Assembly (NCBI RefSeq): GCF_017052585.1
Contig: NZ_JAFFHZ010000001.1
Location: forward strand, 5,456,001-5,520,000
Source: Paenibacillus apiarius
GTDB lineage: Bacteria > Bacillota > Bacilli > Paenibacillales > Paenibacillaceae
Direction: 5' to 3'
Length of the DNA stretch: 64,000 nt
This document shows positions 34,239 to 42,345 of the stretch, piece by piece. The translations under genes and the position numbers were made by a program. Position 1 is the first letter of the stretch, and every line of letters begins with the position of its first letter. The notes under the pieces were generated by a model. The model saw nothing but the letters and a program-made list of their open reading frames with translations, ran no database searches and was not told the origin of the DNA.

Positions 34239-36303
34239 CAATGAAATTATGGTGCTAAAGGATGGAAAGTATCAGTTTGAAAAAGATCGTGAGGCGGCTA
34301 GAAGCTATTTTGTCGATTATGTCAATCAAAACACGGTCTTCTTTCACGATTTGAGAGAAAAAATCGATTATCTCATTGAGCATGACTACTACGAACAGGA
34401 GCTGTTCGATAAATATAGTTTTGCTGAAGTCAAGAAGTTGTACGAGATGGTGTATCAGAAGAAGTTTAGATTTCCTTCGTTTATGAGCGCTTTTAAGTTC
34501 TACAACAACTACGCTATGAAAACGAATGACGGAACGAAGTTTTTGGAGCGTTACGAAGATCGCATTGCGGTCGTGTCCCTCTTCCTAGGCAACGGCGACA
34601 TGAAAAAGTCGATGGAGTACGCGGATCTCTTTATTTCGCAGGAATACCAGCCGGCGACGCCGACCTTCTTGAATGCCGGGAAAAAGCGGCGCGGTGAATT
34701 GGTTAGCTGCTTCTTGCTCGAGATCGACGATTCGATGAATTCGATCGGATTCGCCATTAATTCGGCTCTGCAATTAAGTAAAATCGGCGGAGGCGTAAGC
34801 TTGAGCTTGAGCAAAATCCGCGCAGCCGACGAACAGATCAAAGGCTTGGACGGCAAAGCGAGCGGTGTGCTGCCGGTAATGAAATTGTTTGAAGATTGCT
34901 TCTCCTATGCGAATCAATTGGGCCAACGCGATGGCAGCGGGGTCGTGTACTTAAACATTTTCCATGCCGACATTCACGAATTTTTGGATACGAAAAAGAT
35001 TAACAGCGACGAAAAAATCCGTATCAAAACGCTGTCGCTTGGCGTCGTAGCTCCGAATAAATTTTTCGAATTGGTAGAGAAAGACAAAGATATGTATCTC
35101 TTCTACCCTCATACGGTATACAAAGAGTACGGAATGCATCTGGACGATATGGACATCACCGCTATGTACGATGAGCTCGTCAACAACCCGAACGTCCGCA
35201 AGAAACGGGTCGTTGCCCGCGATTTGATCATTAAGATAGCTCAAATCCAGATGGAATCCGGTTATCCATACCTGATGTTCGTCGATAACGCCAATGAATA
35301 TCATGCGCTGAAAGAAATCGGCCGCGTTAAATTTTCCAACCTGTGCAGCGAAATTGCGCAGTTAAGCGAAGTATCCACGATCAATGATTACGGTGAAGCG
35401 GATGTAATCAATCGCGATATTTCCTGTAACTTAGGCTCGCTTAACATCGTTAACGTGATGCAGAACAAACGGATGAAGGAGACGGTTCATCGTGCGCTGG
35501 ACGCGTTGACCGAGGTGAGCGACCGCAGCGACATTTCGATTGTCCCTTCTGTAGCGAAGGCGAATCGCGAATTGCATTCCGTTGGGCTTGGGGCTATGAA
35601 CCTGCACGGTTTTCTCGCTTTGAACAAAATCGCTTATGAATCGAAGGAAGCCATCGATTTCGTGCGCACCTTCTTCATGATGCTCAACTTCTACTCGCTG
35701 GAGCGGTCGATGCTGATTGCGAAGGAGCGAGGCGTGACATTTAAGGATTTCGAAAAGAGCGAATATGCGAATGGATCTTATTTCGAGCGGTACCTCAACA
35801 CGGACTATTCGCCGCGGACGGAAAAAGTGGCTGCCTTGTTCGAAGGCATGGACATCCCGACTCACGATGATTGGGTGAAGCTGAAGGAGCAAGTGGCTCA
35901 ATACGGCGTCTACCATGCTTACCGCTTGGCGATTGCGCCGACGGGGTCGATATCTTATCTGCAATCGTCAACCGCTTCGATCGCGCCGATTACGCAGAAG
36001 ATCGAGGAACGCGAATATGGGGATTCCAAAACGATATATCCGATGCCGTTCTTGAATGAGGACAACTTCTTCTATTACAAAGAAGCTTATGATATGGATA
36101 TGTTCAACCTAATCGATCTGGTTGCAGAGGTGCAAGTTCATATCGATCAAGCGATATCGACTATCTTGTACGTCAAAGACGATTTGACGACGAGAGATTT
36201 GGCTATGTATTACATTTATGCCCAGAAGAAAGGGTTAAAGACACTCTATTATACGCGTACGAGAAAAAGAACAATCGACGAATGCGTAAGCTGCGTCGTC
36301 TAA
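34204..36303 (+). CDS. nrdE: Class Ib ribonucleoside-diphosphate reductase, alpha subunit
   Basis: The 699-residue catalytic subunit reducing ribonucleoside diphosphates to deoxy forms. The disulfide-pair cysteines are in 'GELVSCFLLEIDDS' and 'ISCNLGSLN'. The radical site N-x-C-x-E is 'NLCSE', and the C-terminal redox pair is 'ECVSCVV'. The chain lacks the N-terminal ATP cone, as usual for class Ib. TTG 34204 is nine bases after 'aggagg' and is preferred to ATG 34210. It lies in nrdI-nrdE-nrdF. Confidence 0.95.
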   Translation: MSMQLSNWIQLNNEIMVLKDGKYQFEKDREAARSYFVDYVNQNTVFFHDLREKIDYLIEHDYYEQELFDKYSFAEVKKLYEMVYQKKFRFPSFMSAFKFYNNYAMKTNDGTKFLERYEDRIAVVSLFLGNGDMKKSMEYADLFISQEYQPATPTFLNAGKKRRGELVSCFLLEIDDSMNSIGFAINSALQLSKIGGGVSLSLSKIRAADEQIKGLDGKASGVLPVMKLFEDCFSYANQLGQRDGSGVVYLNIFHADIHEFLDTKKINSDEKIRIKTLSLGVVAPNKFFELVEKDKDMYLFYPHTVYKEYGMHLDDMDITAMYDELVNNPNVRKKRVVARDLIIKIAQIQMESGYPYLMFVDNANEYHALKEIGRVKFSNLCSEIAQLSEVSTINDYGEADVINRDISCNLGSLNIVNVMQNKRMKETVHRALDALTEVSDRSDISIVPSVAKANRELHSVGLGAMNLHGFLALNKIAYESKEAIDFVRTFFMMLNFYSLERSMLIAKERGVTFKDFEKSEYANGSYFERYLNTDYSPRTEKVAALFEGMDIPTHDDWVKLKEQVAQYGVYHAYRLAIAPTGSISYLQSSTASIAPITQKIEEREYGDSKTIYPMPFLNEDNFFYYKEAYDMDMFNLIDLVAEVQVHIDQAISTILYVKDDLTTRDLAMYYIYAQKKGLKTLYYTRTRKRTIDECVSCVV

Positions 36304-36386
36304 GCACGGAAAATGCGCAGATATGCATCATGAATGATGAACTGCTTTGATTGTGCCAGTGGTGTCGTTAGAAGGAGGACATATTG

Positions 36387-37388
36387 ATGAATAAGTTTGA
36401 AGCGGTGAATTGGAATGCTCCGGAAGCCGACTATACCGAGCTCCTGTGGACCCAGAACACCTCGCAGTTCTGGTTGGATACCGAAATTCCGATTTCGAAG
36501 GACTTGAAATCTTGGGTAAAGCTAAGCCAGAACGAAAAGCTGACTTTTATGCGAGTATTGGGCGGATTGACGCTGCTTGATACGGAGCAAGGAAACGTCG
36601 GCATGCCGATGATTGCGCAGCACGTAGCTGACAAGCAGAAGAAGGCAATCCTTATTTTCCAAGCGGCCATGGAAGAGATCCATGCCAAAAGCTACAGCAC
36701 GATCTTTACGACGGTAGCCAGCTCGGAGATGATTAACGATACGTTCGAATGGGTGAAGGAAGACAAGCATTTGCAGTACAAAACTTCCAGAATCGATTCG
36801 TACTACAAAAATATACAAGACGGCGGCAACCTGAGCCTCTATCAGGCGATGGTCGCTTCGGTATTTCTGGAAAGCTTCTTGTTCTATTCGGGCTTCTTCT
36901 ATCCGTTATATTTGGCAGGCCAGGGAAAAATGGTGGCGAGCGGCGAGATTATTAAGCTCATCGTGCGGGACGAGAGCGTACATGGCGTCTTTGTCGGCTT
37001 GCTGGCTCAGGAAGTATTCCAGCAATTGAGCGGTGAAGAGCAAGCAGCGGCTGCCCGCTTTGTGCAAGATTTGTTGAACGACCTGTATAAAAATGAACTC
37101 GAGTATACCGAGAAGCTCTATGATCCGATCGGATTGACCCATGAGGTCAAGAAGTACATTCGTTACAATGCGAACAAAGCTTTGATGAACCTTGGGCTTG
37201 AGCCTGTATTCGAAGAGGAAGAGGTCAACCCGGTCGTTCTGAACGGGATCAGAACCCAGACGACGACGCACGATTTCTTCTCCACGAAGGGACAAGGCTA
37301 TCAGAAGGGCAAGGTCGAGCCATTGCATGATGAAGATTTTGATCTTCTGAATCGCCGTGTGCTGGAGTCGAATAAGCTCGGAATCTAG
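36387..37388 (+). CDS. nrdF: Class Ib ribonucleoside-diphosphate reductase, beta subunit
   Basis: A 333-residue ferritin-fold subunit carrying the metal-tyrosyl radical. Metal ligands are visible in 'LLDTEQGNVG' (Asp), 'EEIHAKSY' (Glu, His) and 'RDESVHG' (Glu, His). The tyrosine four residues after the first His is the radical site and is intact. ATG 36387 is eight bases after 'aggagg'. The gene is 83 bases after nrdE with no terminator in between, and a strong hairpin ends the operon. Confidence 0.95.
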   Translation: MNKFEAVNWNAPEADYTELLWTQNTSQFWLDTEIPISKDLKSWVKLSQNEKLTFMRVLGGLTLLDTEQGNVGMPMIAQHVADKQKKAILIFQAAMEEIHAKSYSTIFTTVASSEMINDTFEWVKEDKHLQYKTSRIDSYYKNIQDGGNLSLYQAMVASVFLESFLFYSGFFYPLYLAGQGKMVASGEIIKLIVRDESVHGVFVGLLAQEVFQQLSGEEQAAAARFVQDLLNDLYKNELEYTEKLYDPIGLTHEVKKYIRYNANKALMNLGLEPVFEEEEVNPVVLNGIRTQTTTHDFFSTKGQGYQKGKVEPLHDEDFDLLNRRVLESNKLGI

Positions 37389-37400
37389 TCATACAGCAAG

Positions 37401-37435
37401 CACAAAAATCCTCCCTCATACGGAGGATTTTTGTG
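37401..37435 (+). terminator. Intrinsic terminator of the nrd operon
   Basis: cacaaaaatcctcc pairs perfectly with ggaggatttttgtg around a 7-base loop, with a T run within the arm. Confidence 0.85.
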
Positions 37436-37599
37436 TTGCGGAGCACCTATACAAGCGGGGATGGATCCAGTACAATGTCCATGTAAGTAAATCCTATTTG
37501 GTAGAGGCTTCCATCATGGAATTGTATGACGATTGTTTTGTATAATAGGTACAGGCAGTAGAATGATGCAGATTAACCCATAGGGAGGATACATGCTAT

Positions 37600-39294
37600 A
37601 TGAAATTCAGTGAGTATCAATATGAGCGTCCCAATATTCAAGCTGTTGAACAGCAGTTTAAAGAACTATTGAGCGCCTTCAATACGGCGAAGAGCTTAGA
37701 AGAGCAGGATCGCGCCATGGCTGCTATCAATAAGCTGCGCAGCGAAATCGATACCCAGAGCCAAATTGTCGGCATTCGCCATTCCGTAGACACGACGGAC
37801 GCGTTCTATAAGGCGGAGCAGGATTATATGGACGAGGTCGGTCCGGTCATCCAAGAATACATAACAGACTATTATCGCGCGTTGGTCAACTCGAAGTTCA
37901 GAACGGAGTTGGAAGGCAAGTGGGGCAGTCAATTGTTTGCCTTGGCGGAGCTGTCCTTGAAGACGTTCCATCCCGATATTATAGAAGATTTACAGCAAGA
38001 GAATAAGCTTGCGACGGAATATTCCCAGCTTATCGCTTCCGCGAAAATCCAGTTCGAAGGCGAAGAGCGGACTTTGGCGCAGTTGACGCCGTTCGAGCTG
38101 TCCACCGATCGGGAGCTGAGACAGCGGGCATCCGAATCCAGATATCAGTTCATGGCGGAAAATGAAGCGTCGTTCGATCGCATTTACGATGATATGGTGA
38201 AGGTGCGCACGAAGATTGCGAAGAAGCTTGGCTATAACAATTTCGTGGAGCTTGCTTATGACCGGATGAACCGTACCGATTACAACGCTGCCATGGTCGC
38301 GGGCTTCCGCAACCAAGTGTTGGAGCAGATCGTTCCCGTCGCCACGAAGCTGAAGGAACGCCAGCGCAACCGGATTGGCGTCGACCAATTGCGGTATTTT
38401 GATGAAGGCTTCAGCTTCAAGACAGGAAATGCGACACCAAAAGGTGACCCGGATTGGATTCTCCAAAATGGCGCGAAAATGTACGCTGAGTTATCTCCGG
38501 AAATGAACGAGTTCTTTACGTTCATGATGGATAACGAGCTGATGGACTTGGTCAGCAAGAAAGGCAAGCAGAGCGGGGGCTACTGCACGTATTTGAGCGA
38601 GCACGGAGCGCCGTTTATATTCTCGAATTTTAATGGCACCTCCGGCGACATCGACGTATTGACTCACGAAGCGGGTCATGCGTTCCAAGTGTACGAGAGC
38701 AGACATTTCGAAGTGCCGGAATATAACTGGCCTACTTATGAAGCGGCGGAGATTCACTCCATGAGCATGGAATTTTTCACTTGGCCGTGGATGGAATTGT
38801 TCTTCAAGGAAGACACGGATAAATACCTGTTTGATCATCTGGCATCTGCTCTGACCTTTATTCCTTATGGTGTCAGCGTGGATGAATTCCAGCATTTCGT
38901 ATATGAGAATCCGGAAGCGACTCCGGCGGAACGCAAAACCGCTTGGCGCAATATCGAGAAGAAGTATTTGCCGCACCGGAATTACGAGGGCAATGACTAT
39001 TTGGAGCGCGGCGGCTTCTGGCACAAGCAGGGCCACATTTTCCAATCGCCATTCTACTATATCGATTACACATTGGCCCAACTGTGCGCATTCCAGTTCT
39101 GGAAGCGGATGAACGAGGATTGGAAGCCGGCATGGACCGACTACCTGAGATTGTGCCAGGCTGGGGGCAGCCACTCTTTTACGGGCTTAGTGAAACTGGC
39201 TGGCTTGACTTCTCCGTTCGAGAATGGCTGTGTGGCGTCTGTCATCGGCGAGATCGAAGCATGGTTGAACGGGGTAGATGACACGGTATTGTAA
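37600..39294 (+). CDS. M3 family oligoendopeptidase (PepF-like)
   Basis: A 564-residue cytoplasmic zinc peptidase of family M3. The metal and catalytic motif is 'LTHEAGHAFQVY' (HExxH), with the downstream glutamate in 'EAAEIHSMSMEF'. The characteristic 'FNGTSGDIDVLTHE' and the C-terminal 'YIDYTLAQLCAFQFW' are present. It cleaves medium-length peptides. ATG 37600 is used; 'gggagg' lies 12 bases upstream, and an ATG in between is out of frame. The unit is monocistronic. Confidence 0.92.
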   Translation: MKFSEYQYERPNIQAVEQQFKELLSAFNTAKSLEEQDRAMAAINKLRSEIDTQSQIVGIRHSVDTTDAFYKAEQDYMDEVGPVIQEYITDYYRALVNSKFRTELEGKWGSQLFALAELSLKTFHPDIIEDLQQENKLATEYSQLIASAKIQFEGEERTLAQLTPFELSTDRELRQRASESRYQFMAENEASFDRIYDDMVKVRTKIAKKLGYNNFVELAYDRMNRTDYNAAMVAGFRNQVLEQIVPVATKLKERQRNRIGVDQLRYFDEGFSFKTGNATPKGDPDWILQNGAKMYAELSPEMNEFFTFMMDNELMDLVSKKGKQSGGYCTYLSEHGAPFIFSNFNGTSGDIDVLTHEAGHAFQVYESRHFEVPEYNWPTYEAAEIHSMSMEFFTWPWMELFFKEDTDKYLFDHLASALTFIPYGVSVDEFQHFVYENPEATPAERKTAWRNIEKKYLPHRNYEGNDYLERGGFWHKQGHIFQSPFYYIDYTLAQLCAFQFWKRMNEDWKPAWTDYLRLCQAGGSHSFTGLVKLAGLTSPFENGCVASVIGEIEAWLNGVDDTVL

Positions 39295-39323
39295 GCTGAG
39301 CTGAATATAGCAATTCCAACAAG

Positions 39324-39356
39324 GCCGCATGCGTTGAACGCATTGCGGCTTTTTTC
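39324..39356 (+). terminator. Intrinsic terminator after the M3 peptidase
   Basis: gccgca.tgcg pairs with cgca.tgcggc around a 5-base loop, followed by seven T residues. Confidence 0.8.
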
Positions 39357-39544
39357 TGAATAAGTCTGACTGCCGTATAAACCACTCCGCTTGTCCCGCA
39401 GCATCTGACTTTTCTTATCCAATAGGCTTACTCAGAAGGTTGGAAGGGCTATTGTGTACTTAACAGCATTTAGCCTCACTCTCCCCTTAACTCAGCAACA
39501 AACCAATGTTGAAGAAACGAATGTATTTCTGATTGAAAGGGAGA

Positions 39545-39862
39545 ATGAAGCAAAGGCATATGAAGAGTATATGGTCCATAGTGAAAAACTTCGTAATTGT
39601 CGTGCTAAATCTAATCGGAGAGTTGTGGGTCAGCCCATTCCGGAAAAATGCGTTCTACGATCCATATCCCCGGAATTTGAGCAGGGCTGGATATGCCGTA
39701 TTTGTAACGACGGGGCAGAACTTCGGCAGAGATGAAGACGATAAAATTGTCATCGCTGACAGCTTGCAGGATTTTGTCATTCTGCTTATTTATCTGCAGC
39801 GCGTCGAGACAATCAATGAAGAGTCGTACACGCTTGGTGCCGAATATATTCCGGCAAAATGA
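39545..39862 (+). CDS. Hypothetical protein
   Basis: A 105-residue frame with a hydrophobic patch near residue 20 ('FVIVVLNLIGELWV') and a second at about 75-85. The later part ('NLSRAGYAVFVTTGQNFG', 'DEDDKIVIADSLQDFVIL') looks protein-like. Start choice is weak: ATG 39545 is only just behind 'aaggg', and TTG 39533 or ATG 39560 are alternatives. I do not recognise the family. Confidence 0.42.
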   Translation: MKQRHMKSIWSIVKNFVIVVLNLIGELWVSPFRKNAFYDPYPRNLSRAGYAVFVTTGQNFGRDEDDKIVIADSLQDFVILLIYLQRVETINEESYTLGAEYIPAK

Positions 39863-39872
39863 GACTGTTCAA

Positions 39873-40088
39873 TTATAGTGATGATTGCGTGATCGTCATC
39901 CCTGCCTGCGGAACGAATTCAATCCGATATTCACATTCCTTGTCTGCAATGGTTACGGCCGAGAATCCTGGTTGTTCCCGCTCTTGCTGGAGCAGTCGGA
40001 TCCCGCCTCTGTCGAGCTGCCACTCATATGCCTCTTCGCCAGTGCGAACAGGCGCCGATAAATGATAGACCTGCCGGTACCGCTCCAC
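39873..40088 (-). CDS. Small hypothetical ORF downstream of the MerR gene, possible frameshifted tail
   Basis: A 71-residue frame from GTG 40088 without a visible ribosome binding site. It starts 13 bases after the MerR stop in another frame. Back-translation across the MerR stop gives a continuous-looking 'NAAASVERYRQVYH', so it could be the displaced C-terminus of the MerR protein. Its later part ('QLDRGGIRLLQQE') is not the coiled coil usual for MerR. Treat as uncertain. Confidence 0.35.
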   Translation of the reverse strand: MERYRQVYHLSAPVRTGEEAYEWQLDRGGIRLLQQEREQPGFSAVTIADKECEYRIEFVPQAGMTITQSSL

Positions 40089-40101
40089 CGAAGCAGCTGC
40101 A

Positions 40102-40305
40102 TTAGCGGAATAGATGGGCTAGTTCTTCCGTACGAACGCCCAATTGTAAGTAAAATTGAATTTTTCTCACTCGTACGACGTCTGCGGCGTCATATTCTCT
40201 GTAGCCGCTCTCCGTCCGCACAGGAGAGAGCAGCTCTTTTTCTTCGTAATATCGCAAGGAGCGAATGCTGACTCCAGTCAGACGTGACAGGTCACTGATG
40301 CGCAT
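40102..40305 (-). CDS. Short MerR-family DNA-binding protein
   Basis: A 67-residue MerR helix-turn-helix: 'RISDLSRLTGVSIRSLRYYE', 'LLSPVRTESGYREY' and 'VRKIQFYLQLGVRTEEL'. Normal MerR proteins are 110-150 residues, with a dimerisation helix and effector domain that are missing here. It may be naturally truncated, or cut by a frameshift near its end where a second frame takes over. The start ATG follows the family's usual N-terminus and lies about 30 bases after a probable promoter. Confidence 0.68.
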   Translation of the reverse strand: MRISDLSRLTGVSIRSLRYYEEKELLSPVRTESGYREYDAADVVRVRKIQFYLQLGVRTEELAHLFR

Positions 40306-40341
40306 CTGTTATAAGCCCTTTCACGGGCCCGGTAATGTCAT

Positions 40342-40370
40342 GATAAAGTATAACATCATGTGAGGGTCAA
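40342..40370 (-). promoter_or_regulatory. Promoter of the MerR gene
   Basis: On the minus strand TTGACC and TTTATC are 17 bases apart. The 'ccctcac' just inside the spacer is typical of MerR-type operators, though the matching arm is not evident. Confidence 0.45.
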
Positions 40371-40411
40371 GCACGGGTTAGTCGATTCCATACCGTCAGA
40401 CAGGAATAGAG

Positions 40412-40449
40412 TTAAAGCGTTTACATAATTTGTAGTTTATGCCTATAGT
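40412..40449 (+). promoter_or_regulatory. Chitinase promoter overlapped by a cre-like site
   Basis: TTTACA and TATAGT are 18 bases apart (40420-40449). TTAAAGCGTTTACA at 40412-40425 fits the CcpA cre consensus TGNAANCGNWNNCW with one mismatch and covers the -35 box. Glucose repression of chitinase is expected. Confidence 0.6.
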
Positions 40450-40516
40450 CAAAAGAGGCCTTGTTCCCTTACATTAGTGGAGTAGTCATCTATTCCCATT
40501 TATTAAGGAGGCATGA

Positions 40517-42223
40517 ATGATGTTGAGTCGAAGTTATCCGTATTCTGGCAAGTTTTTGCGGCGCATGAGCGCGCTCATGTTAGGAACCTCGCTGCTCATT
40601 GCTCCGCTCGGGGCCGCGGTTGGAGCTGAAGAGGCCGCCATGGTGCAAGGAAGCGAGCCTATCGCTGAACAATTGGGCACCGGGGCTGCGGCAGCTGAGG
40701 CATGGTCGGCAGAGAAAAGTTACGCGGCAGGAAGCATTGTTACTTATAATGGCAAGCAATACCGCGCGAAATGGTGGACGCAAAACGACGTTCCGGATAA
40801 GCCGGCAGCCAATCCGTGGGAAACGCCGTGGGAGCTTATCGGCGACGATCCGGGCAATCCCGGCGGGGGTGAATCCGATACGGAAGCGCCAACGGCTCCA
40901 TCTGGTCTTCATGCATCGGCTAAAAGTTCAAACGCTATAACATTGAGCTGGGAAGCAGCGACAGACAATATCGGCATTGCAAAGTATGACGTGTACCGGA
41001 ACGGAACCTTTCTCGCTTCGGTGACTGCCTTATCTTATGCAGACAGCGGATTGCAAGCGGATACATCATACACATACACCGTAAAAGCCTACGATGCAGC
41101 CGGCAATGGAACGGCTAGCGCGGAGCTGAGCGTGCGGACGGATGCTGCCGGAACCGATCTCGGGGTCGGGCAGAGCCGGATATTAACGGACGAGCAAATT
41201 GCGTCGCTATGGCAAGGCATCGATCCGCAGTATGCTCCGGACAAAGCGGCGCAAGCCGTGCAAGCTGCACTGTCGAAAGCGCAATTCGAAGAGCTGTTCC
41301 CATTGCGCATCGGATCGCCGGAATGGCATCAGGTTGCGAACGGAAAACCGTATTATCGCGCCGATCAAACCGATTATTACTCCTATGACAATTTAATAGC
41401 AGCCGTGCGCGATGTAGCGAATATCAAGTATAAAATCGAAATGCGGGAAGGTTCGGCATGGCTGCAGCGGATTAGCCGTCTGGACAAAGCGCAGAAGAAG
41501 GAAACGCTCTTGCTGGAAACGTCAGGCTTTAACGACGACTGGGCAGCCGCGAAGCCGATTCTGACCCGGATTGTCGACTTTGGCTCGTTCCTGAAGGAAG
41601 GAGCAGACAAGGACAAAAAACGTGAGCTTGCCGCTTTCTTGGCCAATATTGCTCATGAAACGGGCGGAGGCTGGGCGACCGCTCCGGGAGGAGAACTGCG
41701 ATGGGCCCTCTATTGGAATGAAGAAGTCAGCTATATCGGGGGTAATGGCGGGATTGGGTATGTAGATGGGGCAAACAAGGACTTTCCTCCTGTGTCCGGC
41801 AAATCATATCACGGACGCGGGCCGATTCAATTAAGCTGGAATTATAATTATGGATTATTCAGTTCAATTATTTATGGCGACAAGCAAGTGCTGCTCAACG
41901 AGCCGGAACGCATCACGGCGGATGGGAAGCTCGGGTTCATGACGGCGATTTTGTTCTGGATGACGCCGCAATCGCCGAAGCCATCCTGTCACGACGTGAT
42001 GGTGGGCAACTGGGTGCCTTCGGCTGAGGAGATTGCCAAAGGCTTGAACCCGCCGGGCTTCGGAGTGACGATTATGGTCATCAACGGGGGACAGGAAGGC
42101 AACCTCGGCGAGAGTGACGTTCGCATTGCTCGCAGAGCGGGGCACTATCGCGACATTACGGCGAAGGAGGGCGTGGATATCACGGGCGAGAAGCTCGATA
42201 CGCTTGGCATGCGGCCGTTTTAG
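40517..42223 (+). CDS. Secreted GH19 chitinase with CBM5/12 and fibronectin type III domains
   Basis: A 568-residue exported enzyme. It has a basic/hydrophobic signal peptide (about 1-37, cleavage near 'AAVGA'). A chitin-binding CBM5/12 module follows (about 61-112, 'YAAGSIVTYNGKQYRAKWW' with 'PWELIG'), then a fibronectin III domain (about 124-208) and a GH19 catalytic domain (about 215-568). The catalytic-type glutamate is Glu381 in 'NIAHETGG', and 'YHGRGPIQLSWNYNYG' is a GH19 hallmark. It hydrolyses chitin in endo fashion. ATG 40517 follows 'aaggagg'. The cre-like promoter suggests carbon repression. Confidence 0.92.
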   Translation: MMLSRSYPYSGKFLRRMSALMLGTSLLIAPLGAAVGAEEAAMVQGSEPIAEQLGTGAAAAEAWSAEKSYAAGSIVTYNGKQYRAKWWTQNDVPDKPAANPWETPWELIGDDPGNPGGGESDTEAPTAPSGLHASAKSSNAITLSWEAATDNIGIAKYDVYRNGTFLASVTALSYADSGLQADTSYTYTVKAYDAAGNGTASAELSVRTDAAGTDLGVGQSRILTDEQIASLWQGIDPQYAPDKAAQAVQAALSKAQFEELFPLRIGSPEWHQVANGKPYYRADQTDYYSYDNLIAAVRDVANIKYKIEMREGSAWLQRISRLDKAQKKETLLLETSGFNDDWAAAKPILTRIVDFGSFLKEGADKDKKRELAAFLANIAHETGGGWATAPGGELRWALYWNEEVSYIGGNGGIGYVDGANKDFPPVSGKSYHGRGPIQLSWNYNYGLFSSIIYGDKQVLLNEPERITADGKLGFMTAILFWMTPQSPKPSCHDVMVGNWVPSAEEIAKGLNPPGFGVTIMVINGGQEGNLGESDVRIARRAGHYRDITAKEGVDITGEKLDTLGMRPF

Positions 42224-42234
42224 GAAATGAAATG

Positions 42235-42275
42235 CCTCTTCGACCGGAATCTTTTCCGGTTGGAGAGGTTTTTTT
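42235..42275 (+). terminator. Intrinsic terminator after the chitinase
   Basis: cctcttcgaccggaa pairs with ttccggttggagagg around a 4-base loop, followed by seven T residues. Confidence 0.82.
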
Positions 42276-42345
42276 GAGTGAGATGATGCTCATATCATGG
42301 TAAAGTGATTACATATCCAAAATTTGAACAGGAGGTCATGCACTA

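Noticed and set aside
38491-39174. 227-codon minus-strand frame inside the M3 peptidase
   Set aside because: Antisense shadow of a well-supported gene with GC-skewed codons. No start signal and no recognisable domain.
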